From Chlorokybus atmophyticus (Eukaryota; Streptophyta; Chlorokybophyceae; Chlorokybales; Chlorokybaceae): DNA of 64,000 nucleotides. Shown here one piece after another: positions 35,465-50,743 of this stretch (within the stretch, counting starts at the first letter, position 1; the number at the start of each line of letters is the position of its first letter). The stretch spans positions 98,392 through 162,391 of the forward strand of contig RHPI01002076.1 in NCBI GenBank assembly GCA_009103225.1. The letters run 5' to 3'. The notes below the pieces were generated by a model, which saw nothing but the letters and a program-made list of their open reading frames with translations, was not told the origin of the DNA and ran no database searches. The position numbers and the translations under genes are program-made.

Positions 35465-37714
35465 TTACGCGTCTACATCAAGAGGTGCGTCCTCTTCAGG
35501 TGCAGCAGGTGCTTGTTGGATGCCTTGAGCCGTCATCGCCGCATCTGCCTGCACAATAACGTTTATAGATTCATGTGAATGTGCAATGGCAAGCTGCACG
35601 ACATGCAGCAGGAGGTTCAAAGTTACCGTGTACTGAGGCCTGGGCTGCGCGTGCTGGCTGTAATAACCGTACGGGTCATATGTGCCTGGCATCGCATAAG
35701 CTCCGTACGCAGCATATGCACTGCCATCAGCGTAGTACTGGTAGTTTGGATCGTATGAAGCGCCTGTGGGCGTGCGCGCTTTCTGGGCATAACCACAAGC
35801 ATACCATTAGCGATTATGCTACTGCATAATAAGGAAAGCAACTTATATCCGTTTTGTGCACCTGCCGATGAGCAGGGGACTTGCCCCATGATAGTCTGAG
35901 AGTCTGGCTGCCAACCACTTGCCCGTGCATCTGCGCAATTGCCTGCTCTGCTGATGACCTGAGCGCATGTACACAGTCAAGACACTGCGCGTGACTGACC
36001 AACAATCAGTTCTGTGCAAACAATGCAATCACAAACCTTGTGGAGTACTGCACAAAACCACACCCTTTGCCAATGGGTATCTTTACGTAAATGATGTCAC
36101 CAAAAGGCTCGAAGTACTGCTTCAGATGCTCCTCAGTTATACTCGAGTCCAGGCCTCCAACAAACACCTGCAACAGATGTTAATGGGTACCGCCTTCTGC
36201 ATTCTGCTGCAACCACCAGCAAGCAACTATGTGCATGAACCATATGCTACCGTTGTGTTGGCCAGATCTGGGTCGCCGGTGGGCGTTGTTGGCACGCTTG
36301 CAGAAGCAGCCGAGGGTATTGCGAGAGGGGTTGTTGGTGTGCCAGTGACTGCGGGGCAGCATAACATGAGATCTACTACACATACCAATTATCCATCAAG
36401 CTATCATTACCCCACAACTTGGCTCCCCTTACCTTGCCGCTTTGGTGTGGCAACACTGATTCGCATTGGTCGAGACAGGCAATACTGACCTGCACAGCAA
36501 TAAGCTTGCACACAAGTCAAGTGCCAATGCGAAACACATGTGTACCATGGGAGCAACTAGGGGAGGAACACCCCATCTCAGACCGCATGCATACCGTTCA
36601 TTTCAGTTAATGCTCGGTCCCGTTCCATCTCCTCTCCAAAACGCACAAACCCATAACCCTGGTTGCAAATGCAACTTTCAACACACATGCAACCACTGCA
36701 GGTAGCAGTAGACAAACATCCAGCACCGTCAGCAGCTGCCACAAACACCCTACCTTGGCTCTGTATGTGGCCGGATCAGTGACCACCTTTGCGCCCCTGA
36801 CTGAACCGTACCGAGCGCGGAAGGTGTCCATCAGTATCTGATCGGTCGCCTCAGGTGGGAGATCTCCCACGAACAGCGAGTGCTCATTTGACCCTGGACA
36901 AGCGTAAACTGTTTGCTGTGCAGCAATGGGCATGCATGGCGAACTTGACTGTTGCGAGCCGTTAATGGAAAGCAAAACCAGCAGACTTACACACCTAATA
37001 GGCATGGCTGACGTGTTGCATCCATATTAGTACTGTTCTCCTCAACACAAGTTGTTGCTCTGATAGGGTACAGGACAGAGAGGCAAACCAATGAACAAAC
37101 CACATTTTGCATCCTGGAGCTGCCGCAATGACAATACAACCAAAGTTGAAATGGCTCAACTCACCATCGGCTGGCCGCTTCTCCCCAATTCCAAACGTGG
37201 CCCAATTCAAGCGGAACACTGCGCACATGCAACAGGCACGCTGAGCATGCATGCAAAGTGAGGCAATGCAATGCATGCACGAGTTGAACCTGCTAGGACA
37301 CACAAATAGAATTACCACTCATCGTACCATACTCAGTGCCGGTGACTGGCTGGCCATTGTAGGTGGCAAGGATCCGCTCCGCAGAAGCATGCGAGGCGCA
37401 TTCAATGAAGCCGTAACCCTCAGGCTGGCCGGTAAGCTTGTTCCGCATGACCTTAACGCCATTAACCTGAATCACACGCAACAATGCACGCATGAGTCCC
37501 TCAAACCAGCACGCTGTGCCCTCACTCAAAACCCTAAACCGATCCAGGCCGCACTCACCTCCCGGGCGGCGGAGTTCAGCAGCTGTGTCAGGTAAGCCTC
37601 GTCCATCCACCACGGTAGGTCACCGATCCACAACGTCCGGCTCTCCTGACCCATCGCCCCCATCCCACCGACCACACCACCCGCCGCCATCGCCGCCGCC
37701 GCCGCCTCAGCCAT
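35465..37714 (-). CDS. RBP45/RBP47-type RNA-binding protein with three RRMs
   Basis: Binds U-rich/poly(A) RNA in plants and joins stress granules; animal and yeast relatives are TIA-1/TRNAU1AP and Nam8. Eleven exons: 37714-37559, 37466-37328, 37218-37165, 36893-36754, 36658-36595, 36489-36433, 36348-36251, 36167-36037, 35958-35862, 35782-35627, 35548-35465; 391 codons ending TAA. After an Ala/Gly-rich start, RRM1 begins at ~27 (TLWIGDLPWWMDEAYL; RNP1 GYGFIEC). RRM2 begins near 120 (HSLFVGDLPPEATDQIL; RNP1 GYGFVRF). RRM3 begins near 237 (VFVGGLDSSITEEHLKQYF; RNP1 GCGFVQY). The C-terminus is Tyr/Gly/Ala-rich and ends acidic. The RRM spacing and the FxARYxSVRGAKVVTD signature are those of plant RBP45/47. 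It shares a short upstream region with the RECQL2-like gene. Confidence 0.94.
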
Positions 37715-37965
37715 TGCTCCTACACACTGCGGCCACAAGCGTGGCCACGCTGGCCATAAGCGCTAGTATCGCGCAGTATCGGTGTGCTCGCAGAATACTA
37801 AGAATACGGGCTGAGATACCTAGTATATCAGGTGCAATGCATTGGCGGGAATGTCACTGTGCTGGGCTAGGCGGCGACGGTGGTGGTGGTGGCGGCGGTG
37901 TCCGCCGCCACTGCGACAGGCAGGGGAACGAGCAGGGGAGGGAGTGTGTAAACATGTCTTGAGCT
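37715..37965. promoter_or_regulatory. Shared head-to-head promoter region (RRM gene / RECQL2-like)
   Basis: The two start codons point away from each other and are only 251 bp apart, so both promoters and 5' UTRs must fit here. The right half is GC/G-rich (GGTGGTGGTGGCGGCGG run near 37875-37897); the left half has repeated AGTATCG/AATACT words. No TATA box is obvious. Confidence 0.6.
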
Positions 37966-42087
<4,122 letters not shown>

Positions 42088-43310
42088 TTCATGGTCAAGC
42101 TCTGTTGGCATCTGTTGCGCTTCAGCTTGCATTGCCTGGTTGCTCCTATTTTATGCATGTGTTCTGCATATGTCGCTGCTGAACTTCGCGAAGTTATGGC
42201 GTTGTTACTGTACCGTCGAGTGCATCGCTATAATGCCAACAGACAGCGGCATACGTATGCCTTGGCTTAATGGTTGTGTTGGCTTGATGGCTTAGTTGCC
42301 TGGCAGCTATTGCACAGAAGGTGACTTTGGCCCAACAGATGCAGCGTGCGTGCATCATGGCATGCAGGTTGTGAAGGCTAGGAGCATTTCCGTTTCAATG
42401 TAGTAACCTCCTACGAATAGCGATGCAGACGAAGAGAGAGAGATCTCGTGCGTAGGCAAGGACAATGGCAACTAAGTGACGTGCATGTAGTCTTGCAGTC
42501 TGCCTGCAAACGTGTCTATCAGCATACTGGAAGTAGTATTTGGATCTTGCTGAAAGAGAGCAAATGGGATGAATTCTTTGACAGTATATCAAGTTTGAGA
42601 GTGCAAAAGTACAAGAGGCCCAGCCCAGTGCGAATACACCGGCACGGGGTACAGGTGATTTTATGCCGTGCTCATATGCATGCATGACTAGCAGGGTTTG
42701 TGGGCGGTAGTGTAAGGTATAATGTCTGTAGAAGTAGCTAGCCCAGTGGTCAAGCACATATTGCAAGGTATGTGCTAATTGCTGTGGTAGTATGGGACTA
42801 CTGTTACTAGGGCACATCCATATGCATATCTTGCTTGCAGCTTGTACACTAGATTGTAAGCTTTAGACACTACGCAACTACACACGGCTACACAGTATGA
42901 CAGGTAGATAGGGCAGGCAGGCAGGCAGGCAAAAAATCTCCCGCACAACCACCTGTGCAGCAGATCCAACATGGTCAAGCTGCAAAAGCATCCACCAATT
43001 GAATGCCAACAACTTGGTTACATTACCAACCAGAATTGCGTCATACTTTACCAACTACACATGTAGCTGCAAACTTCAAGCTAGAGTATAACTAAGCTAC
43101 GCTAGCTGCAACACTGCTGGTTAGCACCAGCCCTGCAATCTCCGGGGTCTTTGAGCCCCTTCCAATAACAGTGTCCAACATGATACAACAACAAGAGATG
43201 TCACCTGCTTGCCCTTTGTGTAATGACAAAGGCACCAATGTGCATGCTTGCCATTCTGTTTCTGCCTTGTTTGCAAACGAGAGACTGAGAAACAGTAGAG
43301 GTACATAATG
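42088..43310. other. Convergent intergenic region
   Basis: 3' flanks of the RECQL2-like gene and of the unknown minus-strand gene. A GGCAGGCAGGCAGGCA run lies at about 42914-42929. Nothing coding recognised. Confidence 0.55.
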
Positions 43311-44769
43311 CTAGAAGCTTCGCGACTGCACGGAGGAAACTGATGAGCTGCGGGACTTGCGCTTGATAGCTTCGCTGAAGTACTCTGCCGCGCTCATATT
43401 CGAGTCATTAATCTGCAACACCAGCAACAATACTTCCGTCAAATGTGAGTGACAATGTAACATTCAAACCCAAAACGCACGCTCACCTGAGATGGGCTGT
43501 CCTCGAACGCAGTCATGAAGTCATCGTGCTCGCGGACCTGTGGCGTGTCGGGCGCAAAGGTCATCTCCGCATTGCCGAACGAGTACACGCTGTGTGCTGA
43601 TCCAGGAGGAGTCATGGTGCTGGCCAATTGTGGGTCACCCATTCCGAGTGTGGAGAGTATCCGCACAGAGCGTCTTGAATCACAGCCATAGTTCAATCCA
43701 GTCAAGAGAGGAGACCCGTCCAATGCGCACGGCAAGGTGCCTTCCACCTTCGTTTTGATTGATAGCTTACGCTCCAGAAGAAGTGTTGGGATCACGCTTG
43801 CGTCGGATGTTGCTCTCGGTCTCATCTCCGGAACCGTGTCCATCGCCTTACCTGCCGGTGCTGTCACCGACATTGCCCTGATGCGCCTGCAGGATGACAC
43901 GTAGTATACACATCAACACATTGACACGCTGCTCTATCTCCTCCAAATCTAACATGTGCGCACAAACACACACATGCCACGAGCGCGACTGCGCACACAC
44001 AACCTAGACAGAAAGGCGCCAAACAACACTCACCCTTCATGTTGGAGAGCTTTTGTGGTGGGTGATCTAGGCGGTCTGGCGTGCCATGAAGGTGGTGTGG
44101 AGGAGCGCTTAGGTGTCGTTGTTGTTGTTGTCGCCTCATCATCGGACATGTAGAAAACGAAGTCGGGCGCACCACCGGATGGCGAGTTGTTGCCGCTTGG
44201 TGTCAATGGCGTTATTGACATATGGTCCTGCTCTGTTGACATGGTCAGCTCCAGCATCTCAAGCATGCCGAGCTCGGTCCTGTTTGACACAACAGGAGGA
44301 AGATGATAGATTAGAAAACCATGCTGTGCCACTCCTGCTGCTATACTTACAGGGTGAGGTCTCAATCTCGCACGCACACCCACACCCACACCCACATGCA
44401 CACGCACACGCACACACAATCACAATCACAAGCACCTACACGCACGTCATAGAGATGGGAGAGTCACCCTATCACTTACTTGTAATTGTCTTGGATCTCT
44501 TTCGTCGCAGCAGTAGCCAGGTAAGTGCTCTTGTGCTGATGAAACATTGATTGCTGCGTACTCTACAACACAACAAACAGTTAGTCAGCAATCCAACCAA
44601 GCAAGCTTGTGTAGTAGAGTCCCTGCCACACATCACGACAGGGGGAGGACAGTCTCACCTGTGGTCCAGTTGCAGCTGCAGCTGTGGACGATGGAGGCGG
44701 ATGCTCCAGCTGCGCTGCCAGGCGTGTAGCGAACAGCTGCGGGAGATTGCCCACCTTCACAGTCTGCAT
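43311..44769 (-). CDS. Unrecognised Ser/Thr/Pro-rich protein
   Basis: Five exons, 44769-44659, 44562-44480, 44279-44034, 43886-43487 and 43412-43311, close in frame to 313 codons with TAG, using good splice signals throughout; this supports a real gene. No family is recognised. The start (MQTVKVGNLPQLFATRLAAQ) and exon 2 (YLATAATKEIQDNYKTEL) look like short helices. The rest is low-complexity and rich in SP/TP sites (SITPLTPSGNNSPS; KRSSTPPS; TMTPPGS), with a short acidic patch (YMSDDEA). It ends with AAEYFSEAIKRKSRS and a Ser-rich basic tail. This pattern suggests a disordered, phosphorylated regulator; no function can be assigned. The ATG at 44769 has a weak context, and an upstream exon is possible. 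Confidence 0.7.
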
Positions 44770-45961
44770 ATCCTTTTGCACCACTCTTGTAGCTGAAAGT
44801 TAGGCTGAAGCGCAGTGCAATGCAGCTGTGCGGTGGAGGGATTGACTGAAGCTGCGCTCAGGCCAGGCTAGGAGAAGCTACCAAGCAGCCCCCTGTTGAC
44901 GCTGTCGCTCTTGCTTCTGCCTCCAGGGGCCTGATCACCAAAATGGTAGCTGCGCCGCTCTCTGGCCGCTGGCCACCTCAACAACACCAGCAACAACGGC
45001 GGCGACCACAACACTGCTGGTACGACTGCACTACCAGCACAACACTGTACTAGAAGCAGAGCTATAAGAAGGAGCGAGTGTTGGAAAGAGAGAGGGGGGA
45101 CGAAAAGCTTTCAAACTGGTACTACCAGTAGCTGGCTCTGCCCTCTGAGCGTTTGCATGCGGCGTTATGCCTGTCAACCCCCTTTGTCAAGCGCCTTTCA
45201 ACCTTCCCCTGCCTTGAAACTGCTGTTGCATGCGGTGGTCAGGTAGCCCAGGCGCGACCCTTGAAAGTCTCAGCACTAGGACAATGACACCATCAAGATA
45301 TGCAACGTGAGTGCAGTTACAATCTCTCTCTCACTCTCTCTCTCTCTTTCTCTCTCTCTCTAGTCAAATCAATCAATCATTCCATCAGGCTGCAACTCTG
45401 CCCCAACTTGTGGCCTCAGCTCAGCTACAACTCCGCGGCATTGCATGCAAACACAGGGCTCTGATTTCTGAAATAGTGCCTCGGGATGCTGCTGTCCGCA
45501 AAGCAGGCAGGGCAAGATTGACGCATTTGTCGGCGCGGGACTTTCCTTTGCATGCGCCGCGCCGATCTCCTGCCAGCCGCAGTTGCAGATCGACCGGTCG
45601 AAGCCAAGGCAATGTGCATATCTCCTGGCGTACCAATGCCCATTCGTTTCATTGAATGACCGGCAGCGGATCGGATCGGTCAACGCTTAGCTAACGGAAG
45701 CAGAAATGGCGACGCTTCCGCGTTTGCTGCCGTTAGGTAACGAAAGTGAGTGGAATTAGGGTTTGGGGTTAGGGTGTAGAAGTAAGAATTTGCCGGGTGG
45801 CGTTACGTAGCGGGGTCGGTGGTGGTCGAAGCGGCGGCGGCGGCGGTCCACCTTCAGGGGCCACGTGGAGGGTGGTCGTCAGGGCACGAGGGAGGGTGGA
45901 TTTGTCCCCTGGCTGGCGTGTGGACAATTGGCGACTGACTTCTGGTCTGGTCGGGGGCGGG
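44770..45961. other. Divergent intergenic region between the unknown gene and MMTAG2
   Basis: Must hold the promoters of both flanking genes. A CT-rich tract (CTCTCTCTCT with interruptions) lies at about 45326-45361. A short stretch reading GGTTTGGGGTTAGGG at about 45760 resembles telomeric repeat but is not repeated. No conserved coding frame. Confidence 0.5.
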
Positions 45962-47791
45962 ATGTTTCATCCTAGCCGAGGAGGCGTTAGGGGCGGCAAA
46001 GACCGTAAGTGGGATGGATGCTAGCGACTTAGTAGGTGATTCTTGTCGTGCCACGTTGGCAGCATCGCTAAGGTCGCCGTATGCCAATGAGATGAGTCGA
46101 GTTGAGATGATGACAGCATACGTTCGTCATTATCTTACATGACGACATACAGCATGCTGATTTAATTGAGGATCTCTCAGTGGTGTGTGCTCTGCTCGCG
46201 GCATGCAGTCAAGGCGGAGCATTGCACACTGCACATGCCGGTTCTCAAGTGCAGTCAACCGCATGGTAGCCGAATGAAATGACATCATGGACTACTACAA
46301 GTGCTTCACGTCATGTTAACCGAGGCTACCACACTTCCTGCAGCGCATGCATTGAACGTTTGCTGTTGAGCTCCGATTGTGTTATCCCGGCATGTGCAAT
46401 TACGGCGGGCAGAGCATTGCACAATGTACATGGCGTTTCTCTAGTGTCTTGATCGGGTGCTGCCATGCCATCGACTGCAGTCGATGGCACGCCAGCACCC
46501 GATCGATATGAAATCATGTCCACTACCAGTGCTTCATAGGTTGATGTTCATAGTTGGTACCACATTGGCCTGCAGCGCATACATTGGACGTTTGCGATGT
46601 TGAGCTCCGAGTTTTGTAACGCATTTTGTGTAGATGACGGATATGATTTGCTCGCTCCTGGCCTTGTAGTGGTTGGTGCTGTGCAAGATCAGTTAGATAG
46701 CGATGCCTTGAGCCTCACATTGCCTATGGCAGAGTTCAACTGGGATGATGTGAAAGGCGACAAGCACAGGGAGAACTATCTTGGGCATTCGCTCAAGGCG
46801 CCTGTTGGGCGCTGGCAGAAAGGTGAGGTATTGGTATCCATGTGCCCCTTTTGACTCACGCTGAATCAAGCATCATGATGTCATACACCACAGCCTGCTG
46901 CAACAGTCGTATGCATTTGCAGGCAAGGACCTCACATGGTATGCAAAGGATTCCAAGAGCAAACCTGGAGTTGTCAATGCACAAGAGCTGGCATTACAGG
47001 TAAGTGGCTCAGTTGTAGCCTCGTACTGCAAGTGTTGCACATCATGCCTGCGCGCCCACGCGTGCGCACGTGCACCCGTGCAAGTACGCATGCATGCACA
47101 CGCATGCACGCATGGTGCTGTATCACGTGCAGCTTGTGATACCACAACATCAAGTCATTATCTTGATCATCAGCAAGTAGTTTCGGTGATGGTTGTTTCA
47201 AATACATCAATTTGTGCATGCAGGAGGAGAAAAGACGGTTCAAGGAAGAGGAGGAGCAGATGATGCGAGAGGCTCTTGGCTTGGCGCCTGTAAGGGTTCG
47301 CAAAACAGTCCAACCGCTGGAAAAGCGAGAAATGGAGGAGTTGCTGCGCCACGGCCCCGGCGATGATGACACGGAGACAACTTTCAATCAGGCTGACCGC
47401 GTCGCTGGGCTTGGATACGGCCCGTAAGTTCAATGCCATTGACACCATTGACAAGATCGCTGCAGGGTGGACTGAAGGATTGCTTTTGTGCAGGTCGACG
47501 ATAAAGAGTGCACAAGTTTTTGTTGACCACTTGCCTGGAGTTGGGGCCGAGGATGCACCTACCGTGAGTCCACGCGTGGTTGAGGAGCAAAGAGCTAAGC
47601 CGGAGGATGCACCGCAAAGCGATAGTGATAGAGAGCTGTCCCGTGATGAGCGCAAGCGTAGGAGGAAAGAAGAGAAACATGAAGCCAAAAGGTTGAGGAA
47701 AGAGGCGAAGGAGGAACGGCGAGCTAAGAAAGAAGACAGGAGAGAAGAAAGGAGAGAAGAGAGGAGAGAAGAGAAGAAACGAAAAGCTTAG
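45962..47791 (+). CDS. MMTAG2: MMTAG2 (C1orf35) family protein
   Basis: Small conserved eukaryotic nuclear protein of unclear biochemical role. Exons 45962-46004, 46733-46822, 46923-46999, 47224-47423 and 47494-47791 give 235 codons with TAG. The family signature is complete: [20 protein letters not shown], then [20 protein letters not shown] and GKDLTWYAK at the start. EALGLAPV and the C-terminal VAGLGYGP motif follow. The tail is a long Lys/Arg/Glu charged coiled region typical of splicing-associated proteins. The first exon is tiny (14 codons plus one base) and followed by a 728-bp intron. That intron carries a diverged tandem duplication and a cruciform-forming palindrome. The start ATG is fixed by the conserved first residues. 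Confidence 0.93.
46217..46620. repeat. Diverged tandem duplication (period about 195-235 bp) with central palindrome, in MMTAG2 intron 1
   Basis: Words repeated in order in both halves: GAGCATTGCACA (46217, 46412), AGTGCTTCA, CCTGCAGCGCATNCATTG, and TTGAGCTCCGA (about 46365, 46601). Copy 2 contains an extra palindrome: 46466-46489 is perfect (24 bp), and outer arms GATCGGGTGCTG / CAGCACCCGATC pair at 46451-46462 and 46493-46504. Confidence 0.85.
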
Positions 47792-50103
47792 TAGTCGTTT
47801 GTCATTGCCTGACGCCGTCTGTCTGCCTCACAGGCATGGCATGGCTGTGTCCGCAGCCATGATGCACAATGTCAAGCCATGAGCATGCAGTGTAGATCCA
47901 CACAAGGATGGTGGATGCTGGGAATCCATGCGCAATGTCTTTTGCTATGTGCAGCGATGTGGTCTTGGTGTATTCGCCGTGATGAAGCCTTTATGCATGT
48001 AGCAGTGTGCGCAATCACAGTACCCAGTACTCAATTACACTCAGTGTTAACCAAGTCGATGGCATGCCGGCGCATTTTATGCCTCCTGCTCTTGACTTCG
48101 TCACACAAATAGCTTCATCTTCATTGCATTTTAGCGTCTGCCTCAAACATATCTTTGAGATGCAAGGGCCTGTGCGAGCTTATGGGAGTTGTGTCTCTGA
48201 TGGGATCAGCTCAAAAGCTGACAGCAATATCCTTGGCCCTATGCATGGCCCGTAGCTGTGCTAGCTTGCTGTGTGGTTGTAAGCTGGCTGTTGGCTCTAT
48301 GGTTAATGATGGTTGGTCTTGTGTGCTACTTGTGCTAATGGCCCCGACTGCTATACCATATGCATGCCAACTGCTCTGCCTGATGCCAGTCTTGAGAAGC
48401 GATTGCGACTATGCACAAACAACGAGCATTCTATCATATTTACGCTGGCAGTGCTAGAACAATTGACGGCAGGTCGGGCAGCTCCTGTCCATGTGTTCCA
48501 GCCACTGCACTGTGCATCATTCGAAGCTGGCACACTGACGATTGCCACACTACCCTTCCACCCAAACTGTGTGCTATTGAGTGCAATGAGGTTCTTGCGC
48601 ACCAGCCTCTAATGAGGACGCTGACCATGAGGACACTGACCATGAGGGAGAAGCGAGAGGGCGGTAGAGCCAGCGTGGTACAGCGTGGTACAGGTGGTAG
48701 GTCCTGGCACCCAATTCGTGCAAAGCACCTGCACCACACCGCTGTCATACATTTGTCTGTCCACAGCTCAACACCGGGCGTTAGCACAGACGCTTGTGCA
48801 CACGCACGCGCGCACGCACAAGTGGTGGCAGTTGGTGCTGATAAAGGCATTGTTGTGCAGCAGCGTGATTCGAACGTGGTGATGGGTTCAGCAGGTGCAA
48901 GGATTGGTTGTTCAACCATGACAGAGTTGCACAGCATCATTAGCAACGAAGCTTCACCTGGCCTAAGGAGTTGTACACGTTATACACGAGAACACTGAGC
49001 GTGAGCTATGGGTGTCCTGATAGCACACATGCACGAGTTTGCCGTGCATGACTTTGTGGACACACGCGCACACAAACGCATGTGCACGTGCAGACACACC
49101 AACACACGCATGCACGCACATGCAGAGGGTATAAGTCATGCATGTACACGCACTGACTCACTCCACTCGCACACCTACGCACATGTGCACGCGCACTCAA
49201 CAAGAAACCGGAGGCAGCATCAAGAAGGCTCTGGACTAGCGATACCTCTCCTTCCACCTCCCAGCACCACCTTCCCTGCAAAGCCCTGCAAAGTCCCTCC
49301 CCTCATGGTGGCTCTGACTGATCACATTGTTGTGGAATGCTCAGCAAGGCTCGTCATGAAGCACTCCACAACAGTATTATGCTCAGTCACATAAATGGGA
49401 GAGTTGTGATGGAAAAGCTAGAGTAAAGTGGACCACGCTGACCCAGCTGCTCACAGACACAGAGGCCATCCATATGGATGGGCGCATGGCGTGCGGCAGG
49501 CTTGGGCGAAGTTCTGGTGAGCAGCTGGGCTTGTCCTGGCCAAGGTCCTGGCCAGGGTTCTTGCTGTGCTTGGGACTGGCCGTCGTTTCAGCCAAGTGTG
49601 CTTCCCGCCCAGGGCCGGCTGGCCGAGCAGCTGATCAGAGCAGCCGGTCCAGTGTCCAGCTGGGGCCTTCATGGCTGGAATTGAAGAGCATGCGCAAAGC
49701 CAGGCGAGGCCAGCAGCTGGACCCGGTGACAAGGTGCGTTGAGCATTATGTAATGCTGACATGACACTTGGTAAATTGCGCGTTCACGCTGCAAGTGCCT
49801 GCTTGCCAAGCAGCTGCAGTTGTAGCACAGCACATGCATTGATGTCAACACATTACAAATGGTTAGTGTGCGTGCGCGTGCGTGTGCGTGTGCGTGTGTG
49901 CTTGTGAGCACGCTTTTGTGCGCGTGTGCGTGTGTATGCGTGCACATGTGTGCGCATGCTTGCGCATGTGTGGTGGTCTTTCAAAGTCAGCTACCATCTG
50001 CACTGCATTGCATATGCACATGTTAGAGCTGAAACATAACAGACAATGCGGTTCTGTTGCTGCATTGTGTGAACGGAGAAAAAAACTCTGTTGCTACTGC
50101 AGC
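47792..50103. other. Intergenic interval without recognised gene
   Basis: Contains the MMTAG2 3' flank, short local duplications (GAGGACGCTGACCAT / GAGGACACTGACCAT at about 48613-48645; CAGCGTGGTA twice at 48675) and alternating purine-pyrimidine tracts (about 49060-49200 and 49870-49970). Open frames here are compositionally driven and show no family signal. Confidence 0.5.
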
Positions 50104-50743
50104 ATGCGGACGCCATGTACGGACGGGCAGGCCAGTGCAGCTTTACTGGTACAAGATATGGATAACGGCAATCTGGTGCGATTGATCGTTATGTGCTTAG
50201 GTCCAAAAGACGGCGCGCGTGTCCGCTGCATCAACAAGCTGTGGAGACACGCTGCCGATGATGTCGAGGATGAGTACTACCAGTTGAGGTGGCCGGACCA
50301 CGCATTGCTAAGGGCTCATGTGCATCTATGTTTCGCGAAGATGCCACACGCAAATTCTCATGGTGCAGACCTGACCCGTCAGATGGCTTTCATCATGGCA
50401 AAGTACAACGGTCGCAACCTGATTATGCCGAATGATGCTGCCATGGGGTAATGAACACAATGCGCACTCGATTCACCGAGACGTCAACGACGGGGACCAC
50501 ATGGTCGTTCTAGCATCGGCTGAGGTGCTGCAGACTGTGGCTGATTCTCTCACCCAGAGCATTGTCATAGACATTATTGTGGTGCGTGACGGTGAGCTGC
50601 TGCACATCCAATCGACCCAGGAGTGCTTCTCTCAACCCCCGTGTTGCGTGTGCGGGGATGGCTTTGGTATGATTTGGTATAATTTGTTTATACCGATTCC
50701 TGACCCTCGGCCATACTCCTCGAGGCTATGCAGGAGGGCTTGA
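50104..50743 (+). pseudogene. F-box-like protein, copy 1 (frameshifted)
   Basis: The frame from ATG 50104 carries an F-box-like opening, NGNLVRLIVMCLG...RVRCINKLWRHAADD, then DEYYQLRWPDHALL and QMAFIMAKYNGRN, and stops at 50451. The continuation (GDHMVVLASAEVLQTV; IVIDIIVVRDGELLHI) is in the next frame to 50743. Copy 2, 2.4 kb downstream, has the same blocks in the same order, so the two frames belong to one ancestral protein. Either a frameshift near 50440 or an unrecognised intron separates them. Such proteins normally recruit targets to SCF ubiquitin ligases; the F-box call is by pattern only. Confidence 0.5.

Noticed and set aside
45755-45775. Telomere-like GGGTTAGGG
   Set aside because: Single occurrence without tandem repeats.
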